NCBI GenBank assembly: GCA_002698995.1 | Contig: PAAX01000014.1 | Span: 62,001-126,000, forward strand | From: Ignavibacteriota bacterium | Lineage (GTDB): Bacteria > Bacteroidota > Ignavibacteria > Ignavibacteriales > Melioribacteraceae | DNA length: 64,000 nt | Direction: 5' to 3' | Shown: piece by piece, positions 1 through 7,348 of the stretch | Numbering within the stretch: position 1 is the first letter of the stretch | Layout: each line of letters starts with the position of its first letter | Notes under the pieces: model-generated | Seen by the model: only the letters and a program-made list of their open reading frames with translations | Databases searched by the model: none | Told to the model about the DNA's origin: nothing | Program-made: the position numbers and the translations under genes

Positions 1-1905
1 GATACAACATCAAACTCATTAACATTAACATGGACTGTTCCTTCCGATACAACAAGAAACGGAGTTGTGGGTTATGATATTAGATATTCTACCTTCCCAA
101 TAAATGATGAAACAGATTTTCAGAATGCAGAACAATTTTTATATGAAGGTACACCAAACGAAGAAGGTGAATTAGAATCTGTTACTTTTGATTCTCTAAG
201 TTTTGAAACAACATACTACTTTGCAGTTAAAGCATATGATTTCTGGTTGAATATTTCCGATATGAGCAATACCGCAGTAGGAAAAACATACATGGCTCCC
301 GTAATTTCGGTTACTCCAAATCAGATGTATCATTCAGCTGAATACACAGAAGAAATTTCGGACACTATTGCATTATCAAATATTTCTGCAGGAGCTTCAA
401 CTCTCGATTATTCGGTTGAACTTATGAACAATACTTTTCCCGAAGGAAAAGTTAATGTAAAACTTATACCTCAAGAAATTGCATTAAAAGCTAAATCTAA
501 AAATGAAAAATCTTCATTGGGATATTTTGGTTTTAGAGAAAGCGGAGGTCCGGATAATTTTGGTTATGAATGGATTGACAGCGACGAACCTAACGGTCCG
601 CAGTTTATATGGAATGATATTTCAACTACAGGAGAATTAGCTTCAAGCTGGGTGGCGGTATCTTCATTCAATGCAAAAGACGAAGGCTATTCTGGTCCTT
701 TTAACTTGGGATTTAATTTCAAGTATTACGGAATTGAATACTCAGAAATCTATATCAATTCAAATGGATTTATAACTTTTTCTCCTCCTACATCAACATC
801 TTATACAAATAATATTTTCCCTACCGGTGCGGCTCCCAATGGTATTATTGCTCCTTTTTGGGATGATTTGGACGGATCAAATGGGAATGGAAAAGTTTAT
901 TATAAAAATGACGGGAATAAATTTATAATTCAATATACCGACTGGAAAAGATACAGCAGTTCCAGTCCGGGCACTTTTACATTTCAGGTTGTAATTAATG
1001 CAAGCGGTTCGTTTAACTATTACTATTATAGTATGACCGGAACAAAAAATGAAAGTGTTATAGGATTTGAAAATGAATCCGGTCAAGATGGATTAACAAT
1101 TGACTACCGCTCCGGTTATGCAAAAAATAACCTGGCAGTTAAAATTGCAGCCGAACCGGAATGGATGTTCACTGCACAGCAAAGCGGTACAATTTACAAC
1201 GGATTTTATTCGAATATTATTATTGACTTTTCAACCGATACCGAACTACTTCCCGGACTTTATGAAATGGATATAAAGATTTCCAGCAACGATCCAATTA
1301 ATCCCGAAATCATTATTCCGGTTTCTTATAATCTTGGCGGTGTTGTTCCAGTTGAATTGACTTCTTTTGAAGCCAGTGTTGGTAAAGATGATGTTGTATT
1401 GAATTGGTCAACTGCAACTGAGACAAATAATCAAGGATTTGAAATTGAAAGAGCATCCGAAGAAAAGAAATGGACAAGAATTGGTTATGTTGAAGGAAAC
1501 GGAAATTCAACATCCAGAATTAATTACAGCTATACGGATAAAGTCAGCAATCCAGGAATTTATTTCTACAGATTAAAGCAAATTGATTATGACGGATCAA
1601 TCAATTATTCAAAAGAAATTGAAACAGAAGTTTTAACTCCTGTAGCATACACACTAAAACAAAATTTCCCCAATCCTTTTAATCCTACTACCAGTATTGA
1701 GTATTCGATACCTAACAGTGAATTTGTTAGTCTTAAAGTATTTGATGTACTTGGAAACGAAGTTGCTTCTTTGGTTAACGAAGTTAAAGAGCCGGGCAAT
1801 TACTCAGTTAATTTTGAAGCCTCATCATTAACAAGCGGAATTTATTTTTACACAATAAGTTCGGGTAATTTTTATCAAGTTAAAAAGATGATGCTTTTAA
1901 AATAG
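1..1905 (+). CDS. C-terminal part of a secreted multidomain T9SS cargo protein (5' end outside window)
   Basis: The frame is open from base 1, so the gene starts upstream of the window and only about the last 634 residues are seen; the GTG at 67 is not its start. The first residues form the end of a fibronectin type III-like domain (LTWTVPSDTTRNGVVGYDI). A beta-sandwich segment rich in Asn, Gly and aromatic residues follows (about 690-1130), then a domain beginning VPVELTSFEA with the TATETNNQGFEIER motif that often sits before the sorting domain. The last ~85 residues are a type A T9SS sorting domain (NFPNPFNPTTSIEYSIP, later SLKVFDVLGNEV). The protein is therefore probably exported and cleaved at the cell surface. 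No catalytic domain lies in the visible part; in related bacteria such C-termini often follow S8 peptidase domains, which is only an inference here. Confidence 0.85.
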   Translation, partial: DTTSNSLTLTWTVPSDTTRNGVVGYDIRYSTFPINDETDFQNAEQFLYEGTPNEEGELESVTFDSLSFETTYYFAVKAYDFWLNISDMSNTAVGKTYMAPVISVTPNQMYHSAEYTEEISDTIALSNISAGASTLDYSVELMNNTFPEGKVNVKLIPQEIALKAKSKNEKSSLGYFGFRESGGPDNFGYEWIDSDEPNGPQFIWNDISTTGELASSWVAVSSFNAKDEGYSGPFNLGFNFKYYGIEYSEIYINSNGFITFSPPTSTSYTNNIFPTGAAPNGIIAPFWDDLDGSNGNGKVYYKNDGNKFIIQYTDWKRYSSSSPGTFTFQVVINASGSFNYYYYSMTGTKNESVIGFENESGQDGLTIDYRSGYAKNNLAVKIAAEPEWMFTAQQSGTIYNGFYSNIIIDFSTDTELLPGLYEMDIKISSNDPINPEIIIPVSYNLGGVVPVELTSFEASVGKDDVVLNWSTATETNNQGFEIERASEEKKWTRIGYVEGNGNSTSRINYSYTDKVSNPGIYFYRLKQIDYDGSINYSKEIETEVLTPVAYTLKQNFPNPFNPTTSIEYSIPNSEFVSLKVFDVLGNEVASLVNEVKEPGNYSVNFEASSLTSGIYFYTISSGNFYQVKKMMLLK

Positions 1906-1928
1906 CCTTCAATTAAACAGTAGGGACT

Positions 1929-2126
1929 GTAGGGACAACTCATGAGTTGTCCCTACGTTTGTTGTTATCAACAATTCAAACCTCCGAGGTTTTAAAAACC
2001 TCGGAGGTTTTTTAGTATTTATAATCGCGTAATGATTAGTTTTTGATAAAGTGTTTTATTTGTTGGGGACGATACGCCGCGGCGGATTTCGTCCCCTACG
2101 TTTGTGAATATTATTTTAACAGAACT
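1929..2126 (+). repeat. Composite palindromic repeat, copy A
   Basis: First of three direct copies of a ~200-bp non-coding unit. It contains three inverted repeats in fixed order: 1929-1956 (GTAGGGACAACT, mirrored), 1978-2010 (AAACCTCCGAGGTTTT, mirrored, then a T-run) and 2065-2096 (GGGGACGA around a GC-rich centre). It ends in a conserved tail, TTTTAACAGAACT. The second palindrome followed by T's could also act as a rho-independent terminator for the gene ending at 1905. Copies B (2786-2990) and C (5804-6004) keep the same order, orientation and linkers. This copy differs in the centre of the first palindrome (CTCATGAG instead of GTCGCGAC). Confidence 0.9.
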
Positions 2127-2785
2127 CTTTGATCTCATACCAGTTTCTGCTTTGGTGATATTATGTCATCTTTTTTTATACAAACCGGTATTAGATTCTT
2201 ATCTATCGTAATAGTAACACAATTGTCCTTCATTTTTTACCAATACGGAAAATATTTTAGTCCCGGTAATAACTTTGCAGCTTTGTATATTTGATATTCA
2301 CCTTGTATTAGATTAACCACTGTTATATCATTTAATTATTATTGACTTGATAGCAAAATAGATCAATATTATTTAATAATCGAAAGGATTAGTATAATTT
2401 TCTGAATTATCATTTGATATTTGATTTTATTTATAAAATCGAGTTAATTATTACTTAATAATTGTGTGTTAAATTTTTATTCTGTTTTGTATCATTTAAT
2501 AATTATAGTCTTTAATAGGAACCACATTATTATTATTTGATAATGTTTTTCTCGAACCTATTTTCAATAATTATTATTTAATAATCGATTTATTTAACAG
2601 CCATTTAGATATTAATCATTTTTGAAAAATTAAACACATTCATTGTTACTATTTGCAGTATTTAGTCAATCTATACTTGCGAAGTTTTTGGGGGACAATT
2701 TAAGTTGCGAATTAATCGGAATGTTTTCTATTGTTTTTGTATCATAATGTTTTGAGACAGCCATGGAAATTTTGCTATTCTTACT
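2127..2785. other. Gene-free AT-rich interval between repeat copies A and B
   Basis: No plausible gene is seen on either strand over about 660 bp. The only organised content is the 41-bp-period dyad array (2286-2585, with possible degenerate units to about 2670). Short words shared with other intergenic parts of this region occur at its edges, for example ACAGCCATGGAAA near 2756. This interval lies exactly between two direct copies of the composite palindromic repeat. Confidence 0.7.
2286..2585. repeat. Array of a 13-bp dyad repeated every 41 bp
   Basis: A 13-bp near-palindrome, consensus ATYATTTRATAAT, starts at 2327, 2368, 2409, 2450, 2491, 2532 and 2573, exactly 41 bp apart each time; a weaker copy (10/13) starts at 2286, again 41 bp before. 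Copies at 2368, 2491, 2532 and 2573 match fully; those at 2327, 2409 and 2450 miss one base. The 28-bp intervals between cores differ in sequence, although several end in AATT just before the core. Two further degenerate copies may follow at 2615 and 2657 with 42-bp spacing. Since 41 is not a multiple of three and no long reading frame crosses the region, it is not coding. The period is close to four helical turns, so all sites would face the same side of the DNA. Confidence 0.85.
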
Positions 2786-2990
2786 GTAGGGACAAGTCGC
2801 GACTTGTCCCTACGGTTGTTATTCTCAAAAAATTCAAACCTCCGAGGTTTTAAGAACCTCGGAGGTTTTTTAGTATTTATAATCGCGTAATGATTTATTT
2901 TTTCATAAAGTGTTTTATTTATTTGTTGGGGACGATCCGCAGCGGAGGATTTCGTCACCTACGTTTGTGAATATTATTTTAACAGAACTT
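2786..2990 (+). repeat. Composite palindromic repeat, copy B
   Basis: Second direct copy of the composite unit. Its palindromes lie at 2786-2813 (GTAGGGACAAGTCGC, mirrored), 2836-2868 (CCTCCGAGGTTTTAAG, mirrored) and 2928-2959 (GGGGACGATCCGC, imperfectly mirrored). The linkers and the tail TTTTAACAGAACTT match copies A and C. A reading frame on the minus strand crosses this copy but follows the repeat and looks spurious. There is no flanking target duplication or transposase. Confidence 0.9.
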
Positions 2991-3032
2991 CTAAATCACA
3001 GTAATATGATTATTATATCATTTTCTTTATCG

Positions 3033-3060
3033 GTAGAGGCGTAGCGCGCTACGTCTCTAC
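3033..3060. repeat. Solitary 28-bp palindrome
   Basis: GTAGAGGCGTAGCGC is followed by its near-perfect reverse complement, with one G/T-type mismatch. It has the same size and outer bases (GTAG...CTAC) as the first palindrome of the composite repeats but a different core, so it looks like another member of one dispersed palindrome family. Similar 26-28 bp GTAGNGAC...GTCNCTAC dyads are abundant between genes in some other bacteria, for example cyanobacteria. Confidence 0.75.
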
Positions 3061-3090
3061 AAATACAGCTTGGCTTCACAATTCTATTCT

Positions 3091-3209
3091 GTCATGCCGG
3101 TTTGGTTTTTCTTTTTGAAATCAAAACCGGTATCTGTGTTTTAAAATTCCTCCTATGGAATGATAGATTCCGGTATTGCTGATAAAAACCATCAACAAAC
3201 CGGAATGAC
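3091..3209. repeat. Inverted-repeat element resembling a small MITE
   Basis: GTCATGCCGGTTTG at 3091-3104 is mirrored by CAAACCGGAATGAC at 3196-3209 with one mismatch, enclosing about 91 bp. Further CCGGTAT words inside (near 3126 and 3172) suggest a larger imperfect fold. No coding capacity is seen. It sits just downstream of the lipoprotein gene that ends at 3272 on the minus strand and might fold in its 3' untranslated region. Confidence 0.5.
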
Positions 3210-3271
3210 TTATTCTTTTGTCGTGATTGGAAAGTAACAGCCATGAAAACTCTCTAGCTTTTCCACCTTTA

Positions 3272-4336
3272 TTATCTTTTACCAATAATTATTACTGCTT
3301 TTGGATTATCGTATCCTACACTTACTATAATATCATCCTTTATCTTTACTCTTAAAAATTCATCTGCGCTTACAGCTCCTTCTTCTCGGTAGCTCTTCCA
3401 GGTTGAACCGTTATAGTGCAGAAGTTCTCCATATGAACCGCATACTGCTATATCATTTTCCGCTTGTCCGTCTATTGAATACAAATAATATCTTGTTATG
3501 CCTTGCTGAAAACTTACCCATGGTTCACTGCTTTTAATATCCTGCTTCTTATACATTTCTCCGCCTACCGCGTAATAAACACTCCCCGGCTTACCCCATA
3601 TTCCACTTATGCTTGCCCGTATGCCCGTAACCGGAAGCTCTGTTACTTTTGTTCCTTCTATCTTCAGAATTTTCTTTTCTAAGTTTACAGACTGTTTAGC
3701 TGCCACAGCGTATATTTTATACTCTTCCCCTTCTTTAAAGCCTTGTATGTCGTAGATATCTAATTGATCTGTACCAGAAGGGGTGGTTAGTTTTTCCCAA
3801 TTATTTCCATTGTAATGAGCCATACTACCTGATCGACCTCCGAAATAGATATTACTTGTGTTTGTTCCCCAGACGCTTGTTAACGACAAATTAGGATCTA
3901 CTGTTGTTCTTAAATCATATACTTGCCAATTATTCCCATCTCCATATATTGGTAAGCTGCCTACTACCCAAATATCAGTTTGAGAAAAAGCAAGAATCCC
4001 TTCTAATGGAGCTGTTATTAGTGCACCTCTGAAATAAGTTTGTATTTTTTTAACCTCGAAACGGGTACCATCCCAATGAACAGCATTATAGGCTTCTGGG
4101 TCAGCTTCTCCGGTTGAATCATTCAAATATATTTCTCCAACAACCCAAATATTATTTTCATCTATTATGGCTATATCAAACAAGGTACTGCTGCTGTGCG
4201 CACCAAACTCCCATCTCTCAAAATTAAAGTTATGTGAGGTAGTATCTTGTTGAATTATATCAGTAGTTTCGGTTGGAGACTTACATGATAAAACAATTAA
4301 GAGTATTACGGTATAAATCCAAATTAGAGTTTTCAT
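3272..4336 (-). CDS. Predicted propeller-type lipoprotein
   Basis: About 354 residues from the ATG at 4336. An in-frame ATG at 4351 would add five residues, but the shorter start gives a standard lipoprotein signal (MKTLIWIYTVILLIVLSCKS, lipobox Cys). The mature protein contains repeated blocks of the form D-IWVVG...HWDG..., NIYFGG...HYNGNNWEKL and DIAVCGSYGELLHYNGSTW. These look like blades of a beta-propeller, although no catalytic motif is visible. It is a distant paralogue of the lipoprotein at 4726-5769 and of the stub at 4434-4571. Probable location is the outer or inner membrane, facing the periplasm or surface. Function is unknown; a role in binding or adhesion is conceivable but unsupported. 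Confidence 0.8.
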   Translation of the reverse strand: MKTLIWIYTVILLIVLSCKSPTETTDIIQQDTTSHNFNFERWEFGAHSSSTLFDIAIIDENNIWVVGEIYLNDSTGEADPEAYNAVHWDGTRFEVKKIQTYFRGALITAPLEGILAFSQTDIWVVGSLPIYGDGNNWQVYDLRTTVDPNLSLTSVWGTNTSNIYFGGRSGSMAHYNGNNWEKLTTPSGTDQLDIYDIQGFKEGEEYKIYAVAAKQSVNLEKKILKIEGTKVTELPVTGIRASISGIWGKPGSVYYAVGGEMYKKQDIKSSEPWVSFQQGITRYYLYSIDGQAENDIAVCGSYGELLHYNGSTWKSYREEGAVSADEFLRVKIKDDIIVSVGYDNPKAVIIIGKR

Positions 4337-4433
4337 ATTTATTAGTCTCATATTCTTTACAGATTAAATCAAAAAATTATTAGATATTTATTTTTCACAA
4401 TACTTCCAAGTTTATTTGCTTGGTCGTTTGCTT

Positions 4434-4571
4434 TTATATCAATCCATACTTCAGTACAAGATTTATAAGAACCTCAAGAGTAATATTTGTTTCTGTTTGT
4501 GGTTTGGTTGCTTCTTCTTTACATGAGAAAAAGAAGAATGATAAAAGAATTGAGAGAATTAGTTTTTTCAT
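4434..4571 (-). pseudogene. 5' stub of a third propeller-type lipoprotein gene
   Basis: From the ATG at 4571 the frame reads MKKLILSILLSFFFFSCKEE, a complete lipoprotein signal, but stops after 45 codons, with no propeller repeats. The ~65 bp upstream of the ATG are almost identical to those upstream of the intact gene at 4726-5769, including the GTAGGGACAAGTCGC palindrome (4606-4633). This points to a duplicated gene that lost most of its body. It could still produce a tiny lipopeptide, but decay is the simpler reading. A longer frame running up to 4667 only translates the repeat. Confidence 0.65.
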
Positions 4572-4605
4572 TATGTAGTTTCCGAAAATTATTTTTGCTT
4601 TTGCT

Positions 4606-4633
4606 GTAGGGACAAGTCGCGACTTGTCCCTAC
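4606..4633. repeat. Isolated copy of the first palindrome of the composite repeat
   Basis: The 28-bp palindrome GTAGGGACAAGTCGC (mirrored) is identical to those at 2786 and 5804, but the second and third palindromes of the unit are absent. Identity with the 5804 copy extends about 35-45 bp toward the lipoprotein start codon (shared ATTTTTGCTTTTGCT). It marks the breakpoint of the duplication that left the lipoprotein stub. Confidence 0.85.
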
Positions 4634-4674
4634 TTGCTTCTGTTACGAAATGATTCATGACAGCCACGAAATAC

Positions 4675-4711
4675 AGACAAGTAATGTTGCAGCATTACTT
4701 GTCTTTTTTTT
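4675..4711. terminator. Hairpin with T-run downstream of the lipoprotein gene
   Basis: AGACAAGTAATG (4675-4686) pairs with CATTACTTGTCT (4693-4704) around a 6-nt loop, a perfect 12-bp stem. The run of T's (4705-4711) is on the plus strand, although the adjacent gene (4726-5769) is transcribed on the minus strand and no plus-strand gene leads into it. It may act in both directions or be another dispersed palindrome. Confidence 0.55.
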
Positions 4712-4725
4712 AGCAATACCTCCAG

Positions 4726-5769
4726 TTAATTTACATTTATCCTACCAGTATAAATCATATTTAATCCTGTAGAAGGTTCCCTTACCAAAAAGATAGATAT
4801 ATTTTCAAAAAGTGCTGCTCCATATATTTGTGTATATGGTCTATCATCAGGTCTATTAAAATAAAACAAATATTCCATATCACTTCCGTTGTAATGTGCT
4901 AAGCCGTCTGTCATTAGTAAGAAAATATCCTTTGAATTTCTTCCCCATATTCTTTGATAAAAATTTGGATTATCCACATTTAATAATGTGTAGAATTTAT
5001 CATTTCTTCTTACCGCTATTCTACTTCCCATTATAAAATAAACTTCTCCATCAATATAGCTCAAATCAGATTGTTTCCCTTTTATCCAAAGGTCGCTGTA
5101 TAATAAGTTGTATCCGCCATTTTTGTACTCATATATTGAAGTGCTATCTGTTAAATTCCTACCACCGATAACTTGTAAATATATGTGGTTATCAAATTTA
5201 TTTTTATATAACCTACTTACAATTCCATAAAGCATATCAGTATTATACATTTCCCATTTACCGCTAGAGTAGTGGACTATTACACTATTGTTATAATATC
5301 CATTTTCTTCAGGATAAGCTCCATATGCATAAATGCTATTAGGTGAATCTCCCCATATATTATTAATAACAGCATGATTATTATTGTCCTTCGGAAGTTC
5401 AGTTATATGGTTCCAGTTTGCACCATCATAATTCCATACATGACCCATTGTGCCAATATATATGTTGCTTGAAGAAAACCCGTAAATTGAATAAGGATCT
5501 ACGATTCCTGGTTCACCGTACAATGACCACTTTTCTCCATCATAATGCGCTATAGACTTATCCCAATTACTTGAACTTATCATCCATAAATTACTGGGTG
5601 AGCTTCCCCACATTCTGTAATAGGCAGTACCAGGAGCATCTAAAGTATCAACACTCCAAACATAATCTCTTCTACCGGGTTTTGTGTCTTCAATTATTTC
5701 TGTTGGTGAATCACATGAGATTGTTAAAATTATTAAAAGCAGTATTATTGAGCGAATTAGTTTTTTCAT
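4726..5769 (-). CDS. Predicted propeller-type lipoprotein
   Basis: 347 residues starting MKKLIRSIILLLIILTISCD, a clear lipoprotein signal with the lipobox Cys at residue 19. The body repeats short blocks such as PSNLWMISSSNWDKSIAHYDG, SSNIYIGTMGHVWNYDGANW, PNSIYAYGA and SKDIFLLMTDGLAHYNGSDM, a pattern expected for beta-propeller blades with an IW/IY-G...HY-G-W core. No enzyme motif is recognised. The gene is a paralogue of 3272-4336 and shares its leader and upstream DNA with the stub at 4434-4571. Composite repeat copy C begins only 34 bp upstream of the start codon, so it probably lies in the promoter or 5' untranslated region. Confidence 0.8.
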   Translation of the reverse strand: MKKLIRSIILLLIILTISCDSPTEIIEDTKPGRRDYVWSVDTLDAPGTAYYRMWGSSPSNLWMISSSNWDKSIAHYDGEKWSLYGEPGIVDPYSIYGFSSSNIYIGTMGHVWNYDGANWNHITELPKDNNNHAVINNIWGDSPNSIYAYGAYPEENGYYNNSVIVHYSSGKWEMYNTDMLYGIVSRLYKNKFDNHIYLQVIGGRNLTDSTSIYEYKNGGYNLLYSDLWIKGKQSDLSYIDGEVYFIMGSRIAVRRNDKFYTLLNVDNPNFYQRIWGRNSKDIFLLMTDGLAHYNGSDMEYLFYFNRPDDRPYTQIYGAALFENISIFLVREPSTGLNMIYTGRINVN

Positions 5770-5803
5770 AATGTAGTTTCCGAAAATTATTTTTGCTTTT
5801 GCT

Positions 5804-6004
5804 GTAGGGACAAGTCGCGACTTGTCCCTACGTTTATTGTAATCAACAATTCAAACCTCCGAGGTTTTAAAAACCTCGGAGGTTTTTTAGTATTTATAAT
5901 CTTGTAATGATTAGTTTTTTCATAAAGTGTTTTATTTATTTGTTGGAGACGATCCGCCGCGGCGGATTGAGTCCCCAACGTTTATGAAATTTTTAACAGA
6001 ACTT
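5804..6004 (+). repeat. Composite palindromic repeat, copy C
   Basis: Third direct copy. Its palindromes lie at 5804-5831, 5853-5885 and 5945-5976, with the same linkers and the tail TTTTTAACAGAACTT as copies A and B. It lies immediately upstream of the minus-strand lipoprotein gene at 4726-5769. The third palindrome has drifted (GGAGACGATCC... with GAGTCCCC). Apparent reading frames across it translate the repeat and are not credible genes. Confidence 0.9.
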
Positions 6005-6114
6005 CAAAATCACTGATAAAATTGAAATTGAACTAATAGTTTTAATTGGTTTAAATATATAATATGTTTTTAGTATATACAACGTCTGTTTGTATTATGG
6101 ATATCTAAAAATCA

Positions 6115-6149
6115 CCCTTCGAAGTTTCAAAAACTCCGAAGGGCTTTTT
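6115..6149. terminator. Rho-independent terminator after the redox-signalling operon
   Basis: CCCTTCGAAGTTT pairs with AAACTCCGAAGGG around a short A-rich loop, 6 bp beyond the stop of the minus-strand response regulator gene. T-rich stretches occur on both sides (CTTTTT on the plus strand, TGATTTTT on the minus strand), so it can work for the operon ending at 6155. Confidence 0.75.
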
Positions 6150-6154
6150 AAGTT

Positions 6155-7309
6155 TTATTTCTTAAAGAACTCACCGGTAATTATGTGCCATTCTTTATCT
6201 TCTAATGTACTTAACTGTTCCCAGTAAACTGTATCATCTTTCTTTTCTGTATTATCAATCTTAAGTACTTCTTTCATTTCAGCCAAATATTTATCAATTT
6301 CCTCCTGGTAAAAACTAACGGCAGCTTTACCTATTTTTAATGCCGGCAGTTCGGTATCAAGATTTCCCGCATCAATAGTGCAAATCCAGTTCTTTTCATA
6401 AGTAGTATAATCTAAAGATTCCAAATTATCATTCAAATCTTGATTTACTTTTGTTACTTGTCCGCTTAACGGAGAATTAAATTGTACTGTTCTCTTACCC
6501 TGTTTAATTCCGAATAAAGGTTCTCCTTTTGTCGCATGCATTCCAAGGTTCGGAAATTCAATAAAATCGATAGTACCTAATAACTTCTTAGCAAAATCAT
6601 CTATACCTATTCTAACAAATCCATCTTGAGTAACATTAGCCCAGCAATGTCCTTCAGAAATAAAAACTCCTCCCGGAATTGCAAATTCACCTTTACCAAC
6701 TGTTTCGCTTTCAGGTAAATGAGAAATATGTACTCTTGGTTTTAATTCTTTATGAATTCTATCTTGTCTTTTAATTAAAGATTTTTTGGTGAACTCTAAA
6801 AGTTCATCTTCGGTAAATGGTTTCTGAACATAATCCATTGCACCGTATTTCATACAATCAACAGCGGTTTCTACAGTTGCATAACCGGTAATAATAATTA
6901 CGTCAATATCGGGACGAAGATTTTTTACAACTTTAGTAACTTCAACACCGCTCATTTCTGGCATTTTCAAATCAGTAAAAACAAAATCATAATGATGAGA
7001 TTTAATTAAGTTGATTGCTTCCGGTCCGGAGTTAACTGTTTCAACTGTATATCCGTCTAACACTAAAATTTTTCTGAAACTATCTAAAATTACATCTTCA
7101 TCATCAACGCATAATATTTTTGCTTTTGGGTTTGGCACTTCAGCACGCTTAAGTGATTTAGCTTCTTTGCTGAAATCAACTTGAATACTATCCTGAAGTA
7201 TTGCTTCTCTTTCTTTACGAAGTTTTTGCTCTTTTGCTTTCTTGAAAGCAAATCTTATGATTATATCAGCTATTATCAAAATGATTACTGCTACAATAAA
7301 GAGTGGCAT
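6155..7309 (-). CDS. Membrane-anchored response regulator with GcvH-like C-terminal domain
   Basis: 384 residues. Residues 3-21 form one hydrophobic anchor. A receiver domain spans about 63-178, with acidic pair D69-D70, phospho-acceptor D113 (FTDLKMP) and K163 (QKPF). Residues ~215-320 resemble the glycine-cleavage H protein/lipoyl fold (VRIGIDDFAKKLLGTIDFI, then FNSPLSGQVTKVN). Lys272 sits seven residues before the SPLSG serine, the position of the lipoylated lysine in GcvH. No DNA-binding domain is present, so output may run through protein contacts or a lipoyl-like group. RBS AGGAG precedes the ATG. It is the last gene of the operon that starts at 13269. The tail (330-384) is unrecognised. 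Confidence 0.85.
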   Translation of the reverse strand: MPLFIVAVIILIIADIIIRFAFKKAKEQKLRKEREAILQDSIQVDFSKEAKSLKRAEVPNPKAKILCVDDEDVILDSFRKILVLDGYTVETVNSGPEAINLIKSHHYDFVFTDLKMPEMSGVEVTKVVKNLRPDIDVIIITGYATVETAVDCMKYGAMDYVQKPFTEDELLEFTKKSLIKRQDRIHKELKPRVHISHLPESETVGKGEFAIPGGVFISEGHCWANVTQDGFVRIGIDDFAKKLLGTIDFIEFPNLGMHATKGEPLFGIKQGKRTVQFNSPLSGQVTKVNQDLNDNLESLDYTTYEKNWICTIDAGNLDTELPALKIGKAAVSFYQEEIDKYLAEMKEVLKIDNTEKKDDTVYWEQLSTLEDKEWHIITGEFFKK

Positions 7310-7348
7310 AGCTATTCTCCTGTTTGAAATAAATTTATATTGCTTTAC

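Noticed and set aside
2286-2627. CRISPR array reading of the 41-bp-period repeats
   Set aside because: The conserved part is only 13 bp and varies between copies, shorter and less uniform than any known CRISPR repeat, and no cas genes are in the window. I keep it as an unclassified periodic array.
2728-2958. Small minus-strand open reading frame of 76 codons
   Set aside because: It runs through composite repeat copy B, and a similar frame appears in copy C (5787-5978); the peptide simply translates the palindromes.
4572-4667. Longer N-terminus for the lipoprotein stub
   Set aside because: The extra 32 codons translate the GTAGGGACAAGTC palindrome and disrupt the lipoprotein signal, so the start at 4571 is preferred.
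5787-5978. Small minus-strand open reading frame of 63 codons
   Set aside because: Translation of composite repeat copy C; no ribosome site and no conservation beyond the repeat.
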